Shown here piece after piece: positions 1 to 5,030 of a DNA stretch of 5,584 bases. The stretch lies in contig JAGCTK010000202.1 of assembly GCA_017963715.1 (NCBI GenBank), positions 1-5,584 on the forward strand, in the 5' to 3' direction. The position numbers and the translations under genes were made by a program. Each line of letters opens with the position of its first letter. Position 1 is the first letter of the stretch. The DNA comes from Alphaproteobacteria bacterium. Lineage in GTDB: Bacteria; Pseudomonadota; Alphaproteobacteria; RF32; CAG-239. A model generated the notes under the pieces. The model saw nothing but the letters and a program-made list of their open reading frames with translations. It did not search any database and was not told the DNA's origin.

Positions 1-15
1 GAATATGGTCGTTAA

Positions 16-588
16 ATGAATGAAAAGCTCGGCATATTGGCAATTATTGCCATGATTTCGGCAGGGTCTATGGCGGGCTATTCAAAGGGGATGCGACGTT
101 ACCGCTTGAACGAAATGATTTCGCAAACGGCACAAATGGTTGTGAATATTCGCGGATTTTACGGCAATCAGGATTCGTATGCGTCACTGGATGATACGAC
201 AGCGGTGCAATATAATATCGTCACAGAACGAATGGTTGGTGAAGGCAGTACACTTTATAATCCGTATCACGGGCGCATACACTTTTCACTGGGATCGGTT
301 GTGGAAAACGGGCCGGAGAACACCGCATTTATCATCACTTATCGGGATTTGCCGGTTGAAGCATGTGTCGGCATGGCACGAACCGATTGGGGATATGATG
401 AAAAGTATGGTTTTTTGGGTATTGCCGTCGGGGCAAATGACGAAGATCCCTCTTATCCGAGGCCGATTAATGAATTTTACAGGAGTTCACGTCTACAGGA
501 AGCATTGACAATGCATGAGGCAATTACTTATTGCTCAGGCGGGATAGGTGATCAGGCGCGAAGTACGGTTGCTCTGAAATTCTTCTAA
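16..588 (+). CDS. PilS-like type IVb pilin/pseudopilin, leader peptide missing
   Basis: Pilin-like protein of 190 aa. Residues 3-24 form the N-terminal hydrophobic helix, including ILAIIAMISAGSMAGYSKGM, which matches the usual pilin pattern E-(x)-AIVLAIIG-x-(I/L)SAG. The globular part has marks I associate with PilS/type IVb pilins: an NIRGFYG segment after the helix, AVQYNIV, the EAC..A.TDWG motif around C117, and a late YCSGG (C173) before a terminal beta strand ending VALKFF. C117 and C173 are the only cysteines and probably form the C-terminal disulfide. Such proteins sit in the inner membrane and assemble into pili or secretion pseudopili. The oddity is the start: an in-frame TAA (13-15) directly precedes ATG16, so E3 aligns with the conserved Glu5 and both the leader and the G|F cleavage site are absent. 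No good ribosome binding site is visible, and coupling to an upstream gene is possible. It may be a minor unprocessed pilin, or a pilin gene broken by a frameshift upstream. The family call is fairly firm; whether the protein works is not. Confidence 0.72.
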   Translation: MNEKLGILAIIAMISAGSMAGYSKGMRRYRLNEMISQTAQMVVNIRGFYGNQDSYASLDDTTAVQYNIVTERMVGEGSTLYNPYHGRIHFSLGSVVENGPENTAFIITYRDLPVEACVGMARTDWGYDEKYGFLGIAVGANDEDPSYPRPINEFYRSSRLQEALTMHEAITYCSGGIGDQARSTVALKFF

Positions 589-606
589 ATATTTCGGTAT
601 TCAAAA

Positions 607-1164
607 ATGGATTTTATACATCAGGCGCTGGAAAATTTTGTCGGGTTTTTAAGTCAGCCGGAAACGTTGCATGTGTTTGTGAGTAACCGGTTTTTGATGA
701 TATTACTGGTTGTGTTTTTGCTCAAAATCAAATATATGACGTATACCAATATCGGTTTGAGTGCACTTGTCAATATTTGCGGGACTTCTTTGCATGAAAT
801 CGCGCACTTTGTCACAGGCCTTGTTTTGAATGCGCAACCGACAAATCTCACGTTGTGGCCCAGAAAAATCGATGGTAGGTATGTGTTGGGACAGTGTGAT
901 TTTAGAAATATCAGATTTTACAATGCTTTTCCGGCAGCGCTTGCTCCTTTGATGCTATTGGTGCTCGGGTATATGCTGAATAAGTGGTTTTTTGCCAATA
1001 TCAAGGTCGGGTATTTAAATTATATCGGTTATATCTTTTTACAAACCGTGCTGATTGAGAATGCGTTGCCGTCAAGACAAGATGTAAAGGTTGCATTTTC
1101 AAACCCGCTCGGCGTTGTGATGTATGTGGCGCTGATACTGGCATTGATGGTGCTCTTTTTGTAA
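607..1164 (+). CDS. Polytopic membrane protein with HExxH motif, putative M50-like zinc metalloprotease
   Basis: A 185-aa hydrophobic protein with about five membrane segments (roughly residues 26-40, 47-75, 104-124, 134-152 and 166-185). The second segment carries SLHEIAHFVTGL, in which H63-E64-x-x-H67 is a classic zinc-binding and catalytic motif inside a membrane helix, as in site-2-protease (M50) enzymes. A later ENALPSRQD (D159), at the end of the fourth segment, is a candidate third metal ligand and plays the part of the NPxxxxDG motif of M50, although the motif is not canonical. By family analogy it would cleave a membrane-embedded or membrane-proximal substrate. The substrate is unknown, and proteolysis is inferred from the motif only. 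It lies 18 nt after the pilin gene and about 20 nt before tag, so cotranscription is likely. No clear Shine-Dalgarno precedes ATG607. I cannot name a specific subfamily, and a non-proteolytic membrane protein remains possible. Confidence 0.62.
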   Translation: MDFIHQALENFVGFLSQPETLHVFVSNRFLMILLVVFLLKIKYMTYTNIGLSALVNICGTSLHEIAHFVTGLVLNAQPTNLTLWPRKIDGRYVLGQCDFRNIRFYNAFPAALAPLMLLVLGYMLNKWFFANIKVGYLNYIGYIFLQTVLIENALPSRQDVKVAFSNPLGVVMYVALILALMVLFL

Positions 1165-1175
1165 AATATCATCTG

Positions 1176-1181
1176 AAAGGA
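1176..1181 (+). promoter_or_regulatory. Ribosome binding site of tag
   Basis: AAAGGA lies 6 nt before ATG1188 but directly abuts ATG1182. It therefore favours the second ATG as the tag start, giving MSYCDWDK, which matches the short N-terminus usual in Tag proteins. Confidence 0.6.
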
Positions 1182-1187
1182 ATGAAG

Positions 1188-1835
1188 ATGTCATATTGCG
1201 ACTGGGATAAAGCATCGCCTGTTACCCGAAAATATCATGATATGATATGGGGTGTGCCGTTGCATGATGATATAGGGCAGTTCGAATTTTTGATGATGGA
1301 AGTGATGCAATGCGGCTTAAATTGGGATTTGGTGATGAATAAACGCGATATTTTGCGCCGTTGTTTTGATGGTTTTGATTTTGAAAAAATCGCTTTATAC
1401 GGTGCGGCAGATGTGACGCGTATTATGGCAACCGAAGGCATGATCAAAAGTGTGCGCAAAATCAATGCAGTGATCAATAATGCCAAATGTTTTCAAAAAA
1501 TCAGAGCGGAATTTAAAAGTTTTGATGCGTATTTATGGCGTTATTCATCAGGGAAAACCATTTTGTATGACAAACATGATCAAGGCTATATTCCGGCAAG
1601 CAACGGTTTGGCCCAAAAAATAAGTGATGATTTGAAAAAACGCGGCTTGCAGTTTATCGGGCCGATTACCGTTTATTCGCACTTGCAGGCGTGCGGTATT
1701 ATCAATGATCATGATAGTCATTGTGCACAATACCGTTATATCAATACGCATTATCCGACGGTTAAAAAACCGCGTGACCGGGAAGAAGGTGTTAAGTTTT
1801 ACGGAGATAAAAAAACTGACCTTAAGGTCAGCTGA
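1188..1835 (+). CDS. tag: DNA-3-methyladenine glycosylase I
   Basis: Cytoplasmic base-excision repair enzyme that hydrolyses the N-glycosidic bond of 3-methyladenine in alkylated DNA. The match runs along the whole E. coli Tag pattern (numbering from ATG1182): a YCDWD start with C6, KYHDMIWGVPLHDD with Y18 and H19, FEFLMMEVMQCGLNW with E40 and W48, NKRDILRRCFDGFDFEKIA, the helix-hairpin region near GMIKSVRKINAVINNA, then LKKRGLQFIGPITVYSHLQACGIINDH with H177 and C181. C6, H19, H177 and C181 correspond to the four ligands of the structural zinc, so the snap is intact. The start is put at 1188 rather than 1182 because AAAGGA sits 6 nt upstream. The protein is longer than E. coli Tag (187 aa), with about 36 residues after the last zinc cysteine. 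The end of this basic tail is encoded by the terminator hairpin of the opposing tRNA-His gene. It is probably in an operon with the two genes upstream, though functionally unrelated to them. Confidence 0.95.
   Translation: MSYCDWDKASPVTRKYHDMIWGVPLHDDIGQFEFLMMEVMQCGLNWDLVMNKRDILRRCFDGFDFEKIALYGAADVTRIMATEGMIKSVRKINAVINNAKCFQKIRAEFKSFDAYLWRYSSGKTILYDKHDQGYIPASNGLAQKISDDLKKRGLQFIGPITVYSHLQACGIINDHDSHCAQYRYINTHYPTVKKPRDREEGVKFYGDKKTDLKVS
1809..1831 (-). terminator. Rho-independent terminator of tRNA-His, inside the tag coding sequence
   Basis: On the minus strand the perfect palindrome CTGACCTTAAGGTCAG (1816-1831; 6-bp stem, TTAA loop) is followed directly by seven T (complement of A at 1809-1815). 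It starts 6 nt after the encoded CCA end of tRNA-His, a normal place for an intrinsic terminator. On the plus strand the hairpin is preceded by A and followed by CTGAAATGG, so it should not terminate tag transcription. The same bases encode the C-terminal residues of Tag (KKTDLKVS). Confidence 0.82.
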
Positions 1836-1837
1836 AA

Positions 1838-1915
1838 TGGGGCGGATTATGAGACTCGAACTCACGACATCTGGTACCACAAACCAGCGCTCTAACCAAC
1901 TGAGCTAAATCCGCC
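1838..1915 (-). tRNA. tRNA-His (anticodon GTG), CCA encoded
   Basis: A full cloverleaf can be folded on the minus strand. G-1 is at 1915. The acceptor stem GCGGATT/AATCCGC is fully paired, followed by TA, the D-stem GCTC/GAGC with loop AGTTGGTTA, and the anticodon stem CTGGT/ACCAG with loop TTGTGGT. The anticodon GTG lies at 1878-1880. The variable segment is ATGTC, and the T-arm is GTGAG-TTCGAGT-CTCAT with one G-T wobble pair. C73 is at 1841, and CCA is encoded at 1840-1838. The extra G-1 facing C73 is the key identity element for canonical bacterial histidyl-tRNA synthetase. The gene faces tag, with only two bases between its CCA end and the tag stop codon. An intrinsic terminator lies just downstream and a plausible sigma70-type promoter just upstream, so it looks like a single-gene transcription unit. 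Confidence 0.97.
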
Positions 1916-1929
1916 ATCGGTCAAACAAT

Positions 1930-1958
1930 CTTTTAATGATTTTATCACACAATGTCAA
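1930..1958 (-). promoter_or_regulatory. Probable sigma70-type promoter of tRNA-His
   Basis: On the minus strand a perfect -35 box TTGACA (1958-1953) is separated by 17 nt from TAAAAG (1935-1930), a 4/6 match to the -10 consensus. Transcription would begin near 1923, a short distance before the mature tRNA 5' end at 1915. The position and the perfect -35 box support the call; the -10 box is only moderate. Confidence 0.55.
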
Positions 1959-1991
1959 GATAAAAAATGCATTGTTCGGTAAATTTTATGT

Positions 1992-2020
1992 TTGCGATAA
2001 ATTATGGTATTTTATATGAT
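1992..2020 (+). promoter_or_regulatory. Possible promoter of the TPR membrane-protein gene
   Basis: TTGCGA (1992-1997) and TATGAT (2015-2020, 5/6 match to the -10 consensus) are 17 nt apart on the plus strand. They would give a leader of about 70 nt before ATG2098. The region is very AT-rich, so chance matches are expected. Confidence 0.38.
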
Positions 2021-2097
2021 AAAAGATGTAAGATATTAAGTCATTTTTAATTGTTTGCCGTGTAAAATGGGCAAGGATTCGAATAAAAAGACAATAA

Positions 2098-3468
2098 ATG
2101 ATGTTAATAGAAGTTATGACATTTTCGGTTTTGACGCGGCTCGGTGCGGCTATTGAACAAAGTTTTGGCGGTGCGGGCGGTTTTTTCAGACATGCTTTGG
2201 TCGGCACGGATAATTTGCGTATGGTGTCGATTATACTGTTGTTGCTTGCTTTCAGTCTGTTTTTGTTTTTGATTGTGATTTTGTATATCAAGTCATTATT
2301 GTCCTTTATTAAAGAAAACAGCGAAGGCTTTTTGAACAACAATTCAGGCAGCGGATCGGCAAGCGTCGGCGGTCATAACAAAGATGTCGAACTTGAAAAA
2401 GAACTTGAAAAAGAACTTGAGCGAGATTTGGAGGCTTCACGTATCAATAGGGATATGATGGAGAAAAAGGAAAAAGAGCGTGCACTCAAGAAACAACAGG
2501 AAAAACGTGCGAAAACAAACGCAAAAGAAGAAGCCGTTGTCAAAGAACGTTCAAAAGTTGTGGAATTTGATTGGAAAACGGGTCGTATCACGGAATTGGA
2601 TGAACGTTCGGCAGGTGTGTCATTATCTGCGGTGCAACAAAGCGAACCGCTTAAAAATTTGACAGGTCTGATTATCAATATGTTAGGACGCGGTATTGAT
2701 GCCGGAAAAATTGCACAAACCATTAAAAACAAGACATCTTCTTTGGCCTCGGAAGAGGAAGTGATTCAAACGATTGATTCTATCAAGAGTTTTATTTCGA
2801 TTGCTAATAACGGTAAGTTTGCACAATTACCGGACGGGCAGTTGTTGCCGGATCCAGAAGATGCATTGACGCACTTGGCACACGGCAGGACGGATGAGTG
2901 TTTGTCGTTGATGGAAGCCTTGATTAATGCGATGGTCGACAAGGCTGCGCAAACGAATATGACTCAAAAACGAGATTTAATCTTTTTGGAAGCATCAAAT
3001 TATGCCTGTGTTTTCGGATCAATCGCGCAAATTGATCAAGATGCGGAATTGGCAAACGGTGCTTTTGAATTGGCTGTTGAATTGTCGCCGAAAAATGCGA
3101 ATGCTTGGAGCCGCTGCGGTGATTCGTATGTTGATTTGCACAATGACAGCAAAGCCATGCTTGCGTACCAAAATGTGTTGGCCTTGGGGGATGTCAATAT
3201 GTATCCGCACCAAATTGCCAACGCCGATAAGCATTTGGCAAAATTCTATGAGGCTCAGGGTGATGTGAAAAAGGCAATGTCACTTGCAAAAGCGAGTGAA
3301 GACTATTATGCCTTGATCGGTATTGATGCGCTGCTCAGCCCCAAAGAGCAGAATATCATTGATATCATCGAAGAAAAACAAGACGAGACGATGGGCGAAA
3401 TTATCGGTAAGTTGATGAATTTGTCCCGCAAAAAGCACATGGAACGCGCCATCGGTCAATCAATATAA
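2098..3468 (+). CDS. Single-pass membrane protein with coiled coil and C-terminal TPR-like repeats, function unknown
   Basis: A 456-aa protein I cannot assign to a named family. Architecture in order: a short N-terminal part with Gly-rich FGGAGGFF (23-30); one strong membrane helix at about 43-67 (IILLLLAFSLFLFLIVILYI); a Ser/Gly/Asn linker (80-93); a highly charged coiled-coil stretch (95-150) that opens with LEKE repeats; a middle region (155-260); and TPR-like helices. The clearest repeats are at 317-331 (ANGAFELAVELSP), 334-364 (NAWSRCGDSYVDLHNDSKAM, with W337, G341 and Y344 in TPR positions) and about 371-403. This suggests a membrane-anchored scaffold whose coiled coil and TPRs face the cytoplasm; the orientation is inferred from composition. 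An in-frame TAA directly precedes ATG2098, so no longer ATG start exists. The ribosome binding site is weak, and M2 (2101) or M7 (2116) are alternatives. It stands alone on its strand, with its own likely promoter, and converges on the DUF4139 gene. Confidence 0.85.
   Translation: MMLIEVMTFSVLTRLGAAIEQSFGGAGGFFRHALVGTDNLRMVSIILLLLAFSLFLFLIVILYIKSLLSFIKENSEGFLNNNSGSGSASVGGHNKDVELEKELEKELERDLEASRINRDMMEKKEKERALKKQQEKRAKTNAKEEAVVKERSKVVEFDWKTGRITELDERSAGVSLSAVQQSEPLKNLTGLIINMLGRGIDAGKIAQTIKNKTSSLASEEEVIQTIDSIKSFISIANNGKFAQLPDGQLLPDPEDALTHLAHGRTDECLSLMEALINAMVDKAAQTNMTQKRDLIFLEASNYACVFGSIAQIDQDAELANGAFELAVELSPKNANAWSRCGDSYVDLHNDSKAMLAYQNVLALGDVNMYPHQIANADKHLAKFYEAQGDVKKAMSLAKASEDYYALIGIDALLSPKEQNIIDIIEEKQDETMGEIIGKLMNLSRKKHMERAIGQSI
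2389..2420 (+). repeat. 12-bp tandem repeat GAACTTGAAAAA, 2.7 copies
   Basis: Two exact copies of GAACTTGAAAAA (2389-2400, 2401-2412) and a partial third (GAACTTGA, 2413-2420). They encode the ELEK-ELEK-EL start of the coiled coil of the TPR protein. The repeat is in frame (4 codons), so copy-number change would alter coiled-coil length without a frameshift. Confidence 0.85.
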
Positions 3469-3487
3469 TCTGTCGAATACAGGGCAA

Positions 3488-3527
3488 TTTTGAAGATGAA
3501 GTCTAATGACAATTGACTTCTTCAAAA
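3488..3527. other. Inverted repeat at the convergent gene ends, possible weak bidirectional terminator
   Basis: The left arm TTTTGAAGATGAAGTC (3488-3503) pairs with the right arm GACTTCTTCAAAA (3515-3527) except for a 3-nt bulge; the loop is 11 nt. It lies between the stop of the TPR gene (3468) and the last codons of the DUF4139 gene. The position fits a terminator for both converging transcripts. However, neither strand has a real U-tract after a GC-rich stem, so intrinsic termination is uncertain. Confidence 0.4.
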
Positions 3528-4981
3528 GTGGCTTCAACGGTAAACGTCAGTGTTTGTGAGTTTTGGTTTTCCAAATTTAAGCGCCACTGATACATATTGC
3601 CGTCTTTTGCATCATAAGAGCCTTCGATATTTTGTTTGGCAATCTTCATATCGGGCGATAAATGCTGCTTAAAGACAAGAATTGTATCTTTGTCGCTTGT
3701 GTTTTTGGCATTGACGGTCACATCGTAGGCACGCACAATTTTATAACGCGGACAACGATCGCTTTTGGTGGTAATGACATTTTCACTGAGTTTGGCAATA
3801 TTTGTGACTTTGCCGTCAACCGTCACATCAAACATTTTACCGATGTTGAGTTCTAAAGTTTCATCTTTGGGTGTTTGCCCGATGCGATTTTCACCGATAA
3901 ATTGAAGATTGTTTTTTGAATCCGTTTGATAAAAGCGCATCACACCGGTCGGCAAAGGCAAGCCTAAGTTAGATGTTGTTTCGTTTTTGATGATGTAGAA
4001 AATTTCGGGATGTGCTTTTTCAAAATGGGCGGCGTGTGTGCTGCTGAAATAAAGGGGCGATGATAAACGGCCCTCTTTTTCATAGGAGACATCTTTGGCT
4101 TCAATCAAAGCCATTTGCTTTGTTTGATTGTCTTCAAGCGTTGTGCGATAGGGGAGCGTATAAAGCTGATAGGCACTGAAAGTTTCGGGCTCAACGGAAG
4201 ATGACTCATAAGCCATATCTTCGGCGATGCCGGCCGACATTGCGTTGGCCATCACCATTTTGCGTGAGACCATCATAGGACTGCGGACTTTGTTGACATC
4301 ACCTGCGATTAATTGAATGGAAACATCATCATAAGAGGCACCGGACTGATTGGTGATGCTGACCCAACCGGTTAAATCAAGAACCTTGTCATCTTTGATG
4401 TCGGCAACATAATTTGTGCTCCAGGCAAGGCCGCGACTTAAATAAGCAAGCGTGATATCACTTAAACCGGCCTTGAGACTTGAAATTTTGGCGGTTAAAG
4501 TCGGCTTTTGATTGAGCCGCTGCGGCAAATCATCAAACACCAAGCGACCGTCAAAGTTGGTTTCAATTCCGTAATCAAATTGCAGTATCGGTTGTCCGCC
4601 TTGGAATGCAACCAGTTTGGCAGGTGCAAAAATATTTTCGCCCGTTTGCGGATTGACGCGCACGGTTTTGATATCTTGGCCGACTTTTTTTGAAATAATG
4701 TTGAAAGGCGTTAAAAGAGCATCATCATAATTTTGTTCCAACACGCGAATATCCGCGCCCAAAATCATCACACTGGCCGGTTGAATGGCAGAGGCAATAC
4801 CCTCAAACGCAACCACATTTTCGCCCGCTGTCAATTGTAAAGGACGCACATCTTTGATGAGTGCCAAATCATTGTTGTAGACCGTCATTGAAATGTTTTT
4901 GGAAGCCGGGCGGGCAATATTTTGTGCCGAAACGGGACATACCATCACAAAAGAAAGAATAACGGCAAGAGACAAAAACAT
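3503..4981 (-). CDS. Exported DUF4139 domain-containing protein
   Basis: A 492-aa protein with an N-terminal signal peptide (hydrophobic residues 2-17, likely cleaved after VSA at residue 19), so probably periplasmic. The start of the mature part (ISMTVYNNDLALIKDVRPLQ, then LTAGENVVAFEGI and QPASVMI) resembles the DUF4140-like N-terminal beta domain. The DUF4139 region follows, with its typical signature LAYLSRGLAWSTNYVADI (178-195) and LTGWVSITNQSGASYDDVSI (203-222), then beta-rich sequence to the end. The biochemical role of the family is not established. The only cysteines outside the signal peptide, C410 and C491, could form a disulfide. The ATG is supported by AAAGGA 7 nt upstream. The signal peptide is unusual in having no Lys/Arg before the hydrophobic core, although in-frame upstream codons would read LRKEFI without a standard start. 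It lies 49 nt after the solenoid gene on the same strand, so they may be cotranscribed. Confidence 0.88.
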   Translation of the reverse strand: MFLSLAVILSFVMVCPVSAQNIARPASKNISMTVYNNDLALIKDVRPLQLTAGENVVAFEGIASAIQPASVMILGADIRVLEQNYDDALLTPFNIISKKVGQDIKTVRVNPQTGENIFAPAKLVAFQGGQPILQFDYGIETNFDGRLVFDDLPQRLNQKPTLTAKISSLKAGLSDITLAYLSRGLAWSTNYVADIKDDKVLDLTGWVSITNQSGASYDDVSIQLIAGDVNKVRSPMMVSRKMVMANAMSAGIAEDMAYESSSVEPETFSAYQLYTLPYRTTLEDNQTKQMALIEAKDVSYEKEGRLSSPLYFSSTHAAHFEKAHPEIFYIIKNETTSNLGLPLPTGVMRFYQTDSKNNLQFIGENRIGQTPKDETLELNIGKMFDVTVDGKVTNIAKLSENVITTKSDRCPRYKIVRAYDVTVNAKNTSDKDTILVFKQHLSPDMKIAKQNIEGSYDAKDGNMYQWRLNLENQNSQTLTFTVEATFEEVNCH

Positions 4982-4988
4982 GATAAAT

Positions 4989-4994
4989 TCCTTT
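4989..4994 (-). promoter_or_regulatory. Ribosome binding site of the DUF4139 gene
   Basis: AAAGGA on the minus strand lies 7 nt before the ATG at 4981. It is the clearest Shine-Dalgarno in the window besides that of tag, and it fixes this ATG as the start. Confidence 0.75.
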
Positions 4995-5030
4995 CTTAAA
5001 AAAATACCGATGTCGACGAAAACTTAATGT

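Noticed and set aside
1..19. Tail of an upstream gene ending in TAA (13-15) or TGA (17-19, giving an ATGA overlap with the pilin start)
   Set aside because: Either is possible, but only 4-5 codons are visible, so no coding region can be supported.
1548..1880. Minus-strand open frame of 110 codons across the tag 3' end and part of the tRNA
   Set aside because: It is antisense to a certain tag gene and starts inside a tRNA gene; the translation shows no family feature.
1986..2342. Minus-strand open frame of 118 codons over the intergenic region and the start of the TPR gene
   Set aside because: It overlaps the better-supported membrane protein, has low-complexity Lys/Ile/Asn composition, and has no ribosome binding site or recognisable domain.
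2373..2732. Minus-strand open frame of 119 codons rich in Ser and Phe
   Set aside because: It is the antisense shadow of the Lys/Glu-rich coiled coil of the TPR protein; the Ser/Phe bias follows from that composition.
4998..5020. T7 tract (minus strand) between the solenoid and DUF4139 genes as a terminator
   Set aside because: No stable GC-rich stem precedes the T-tract; only very short pairings around GTCGAC can be formed.
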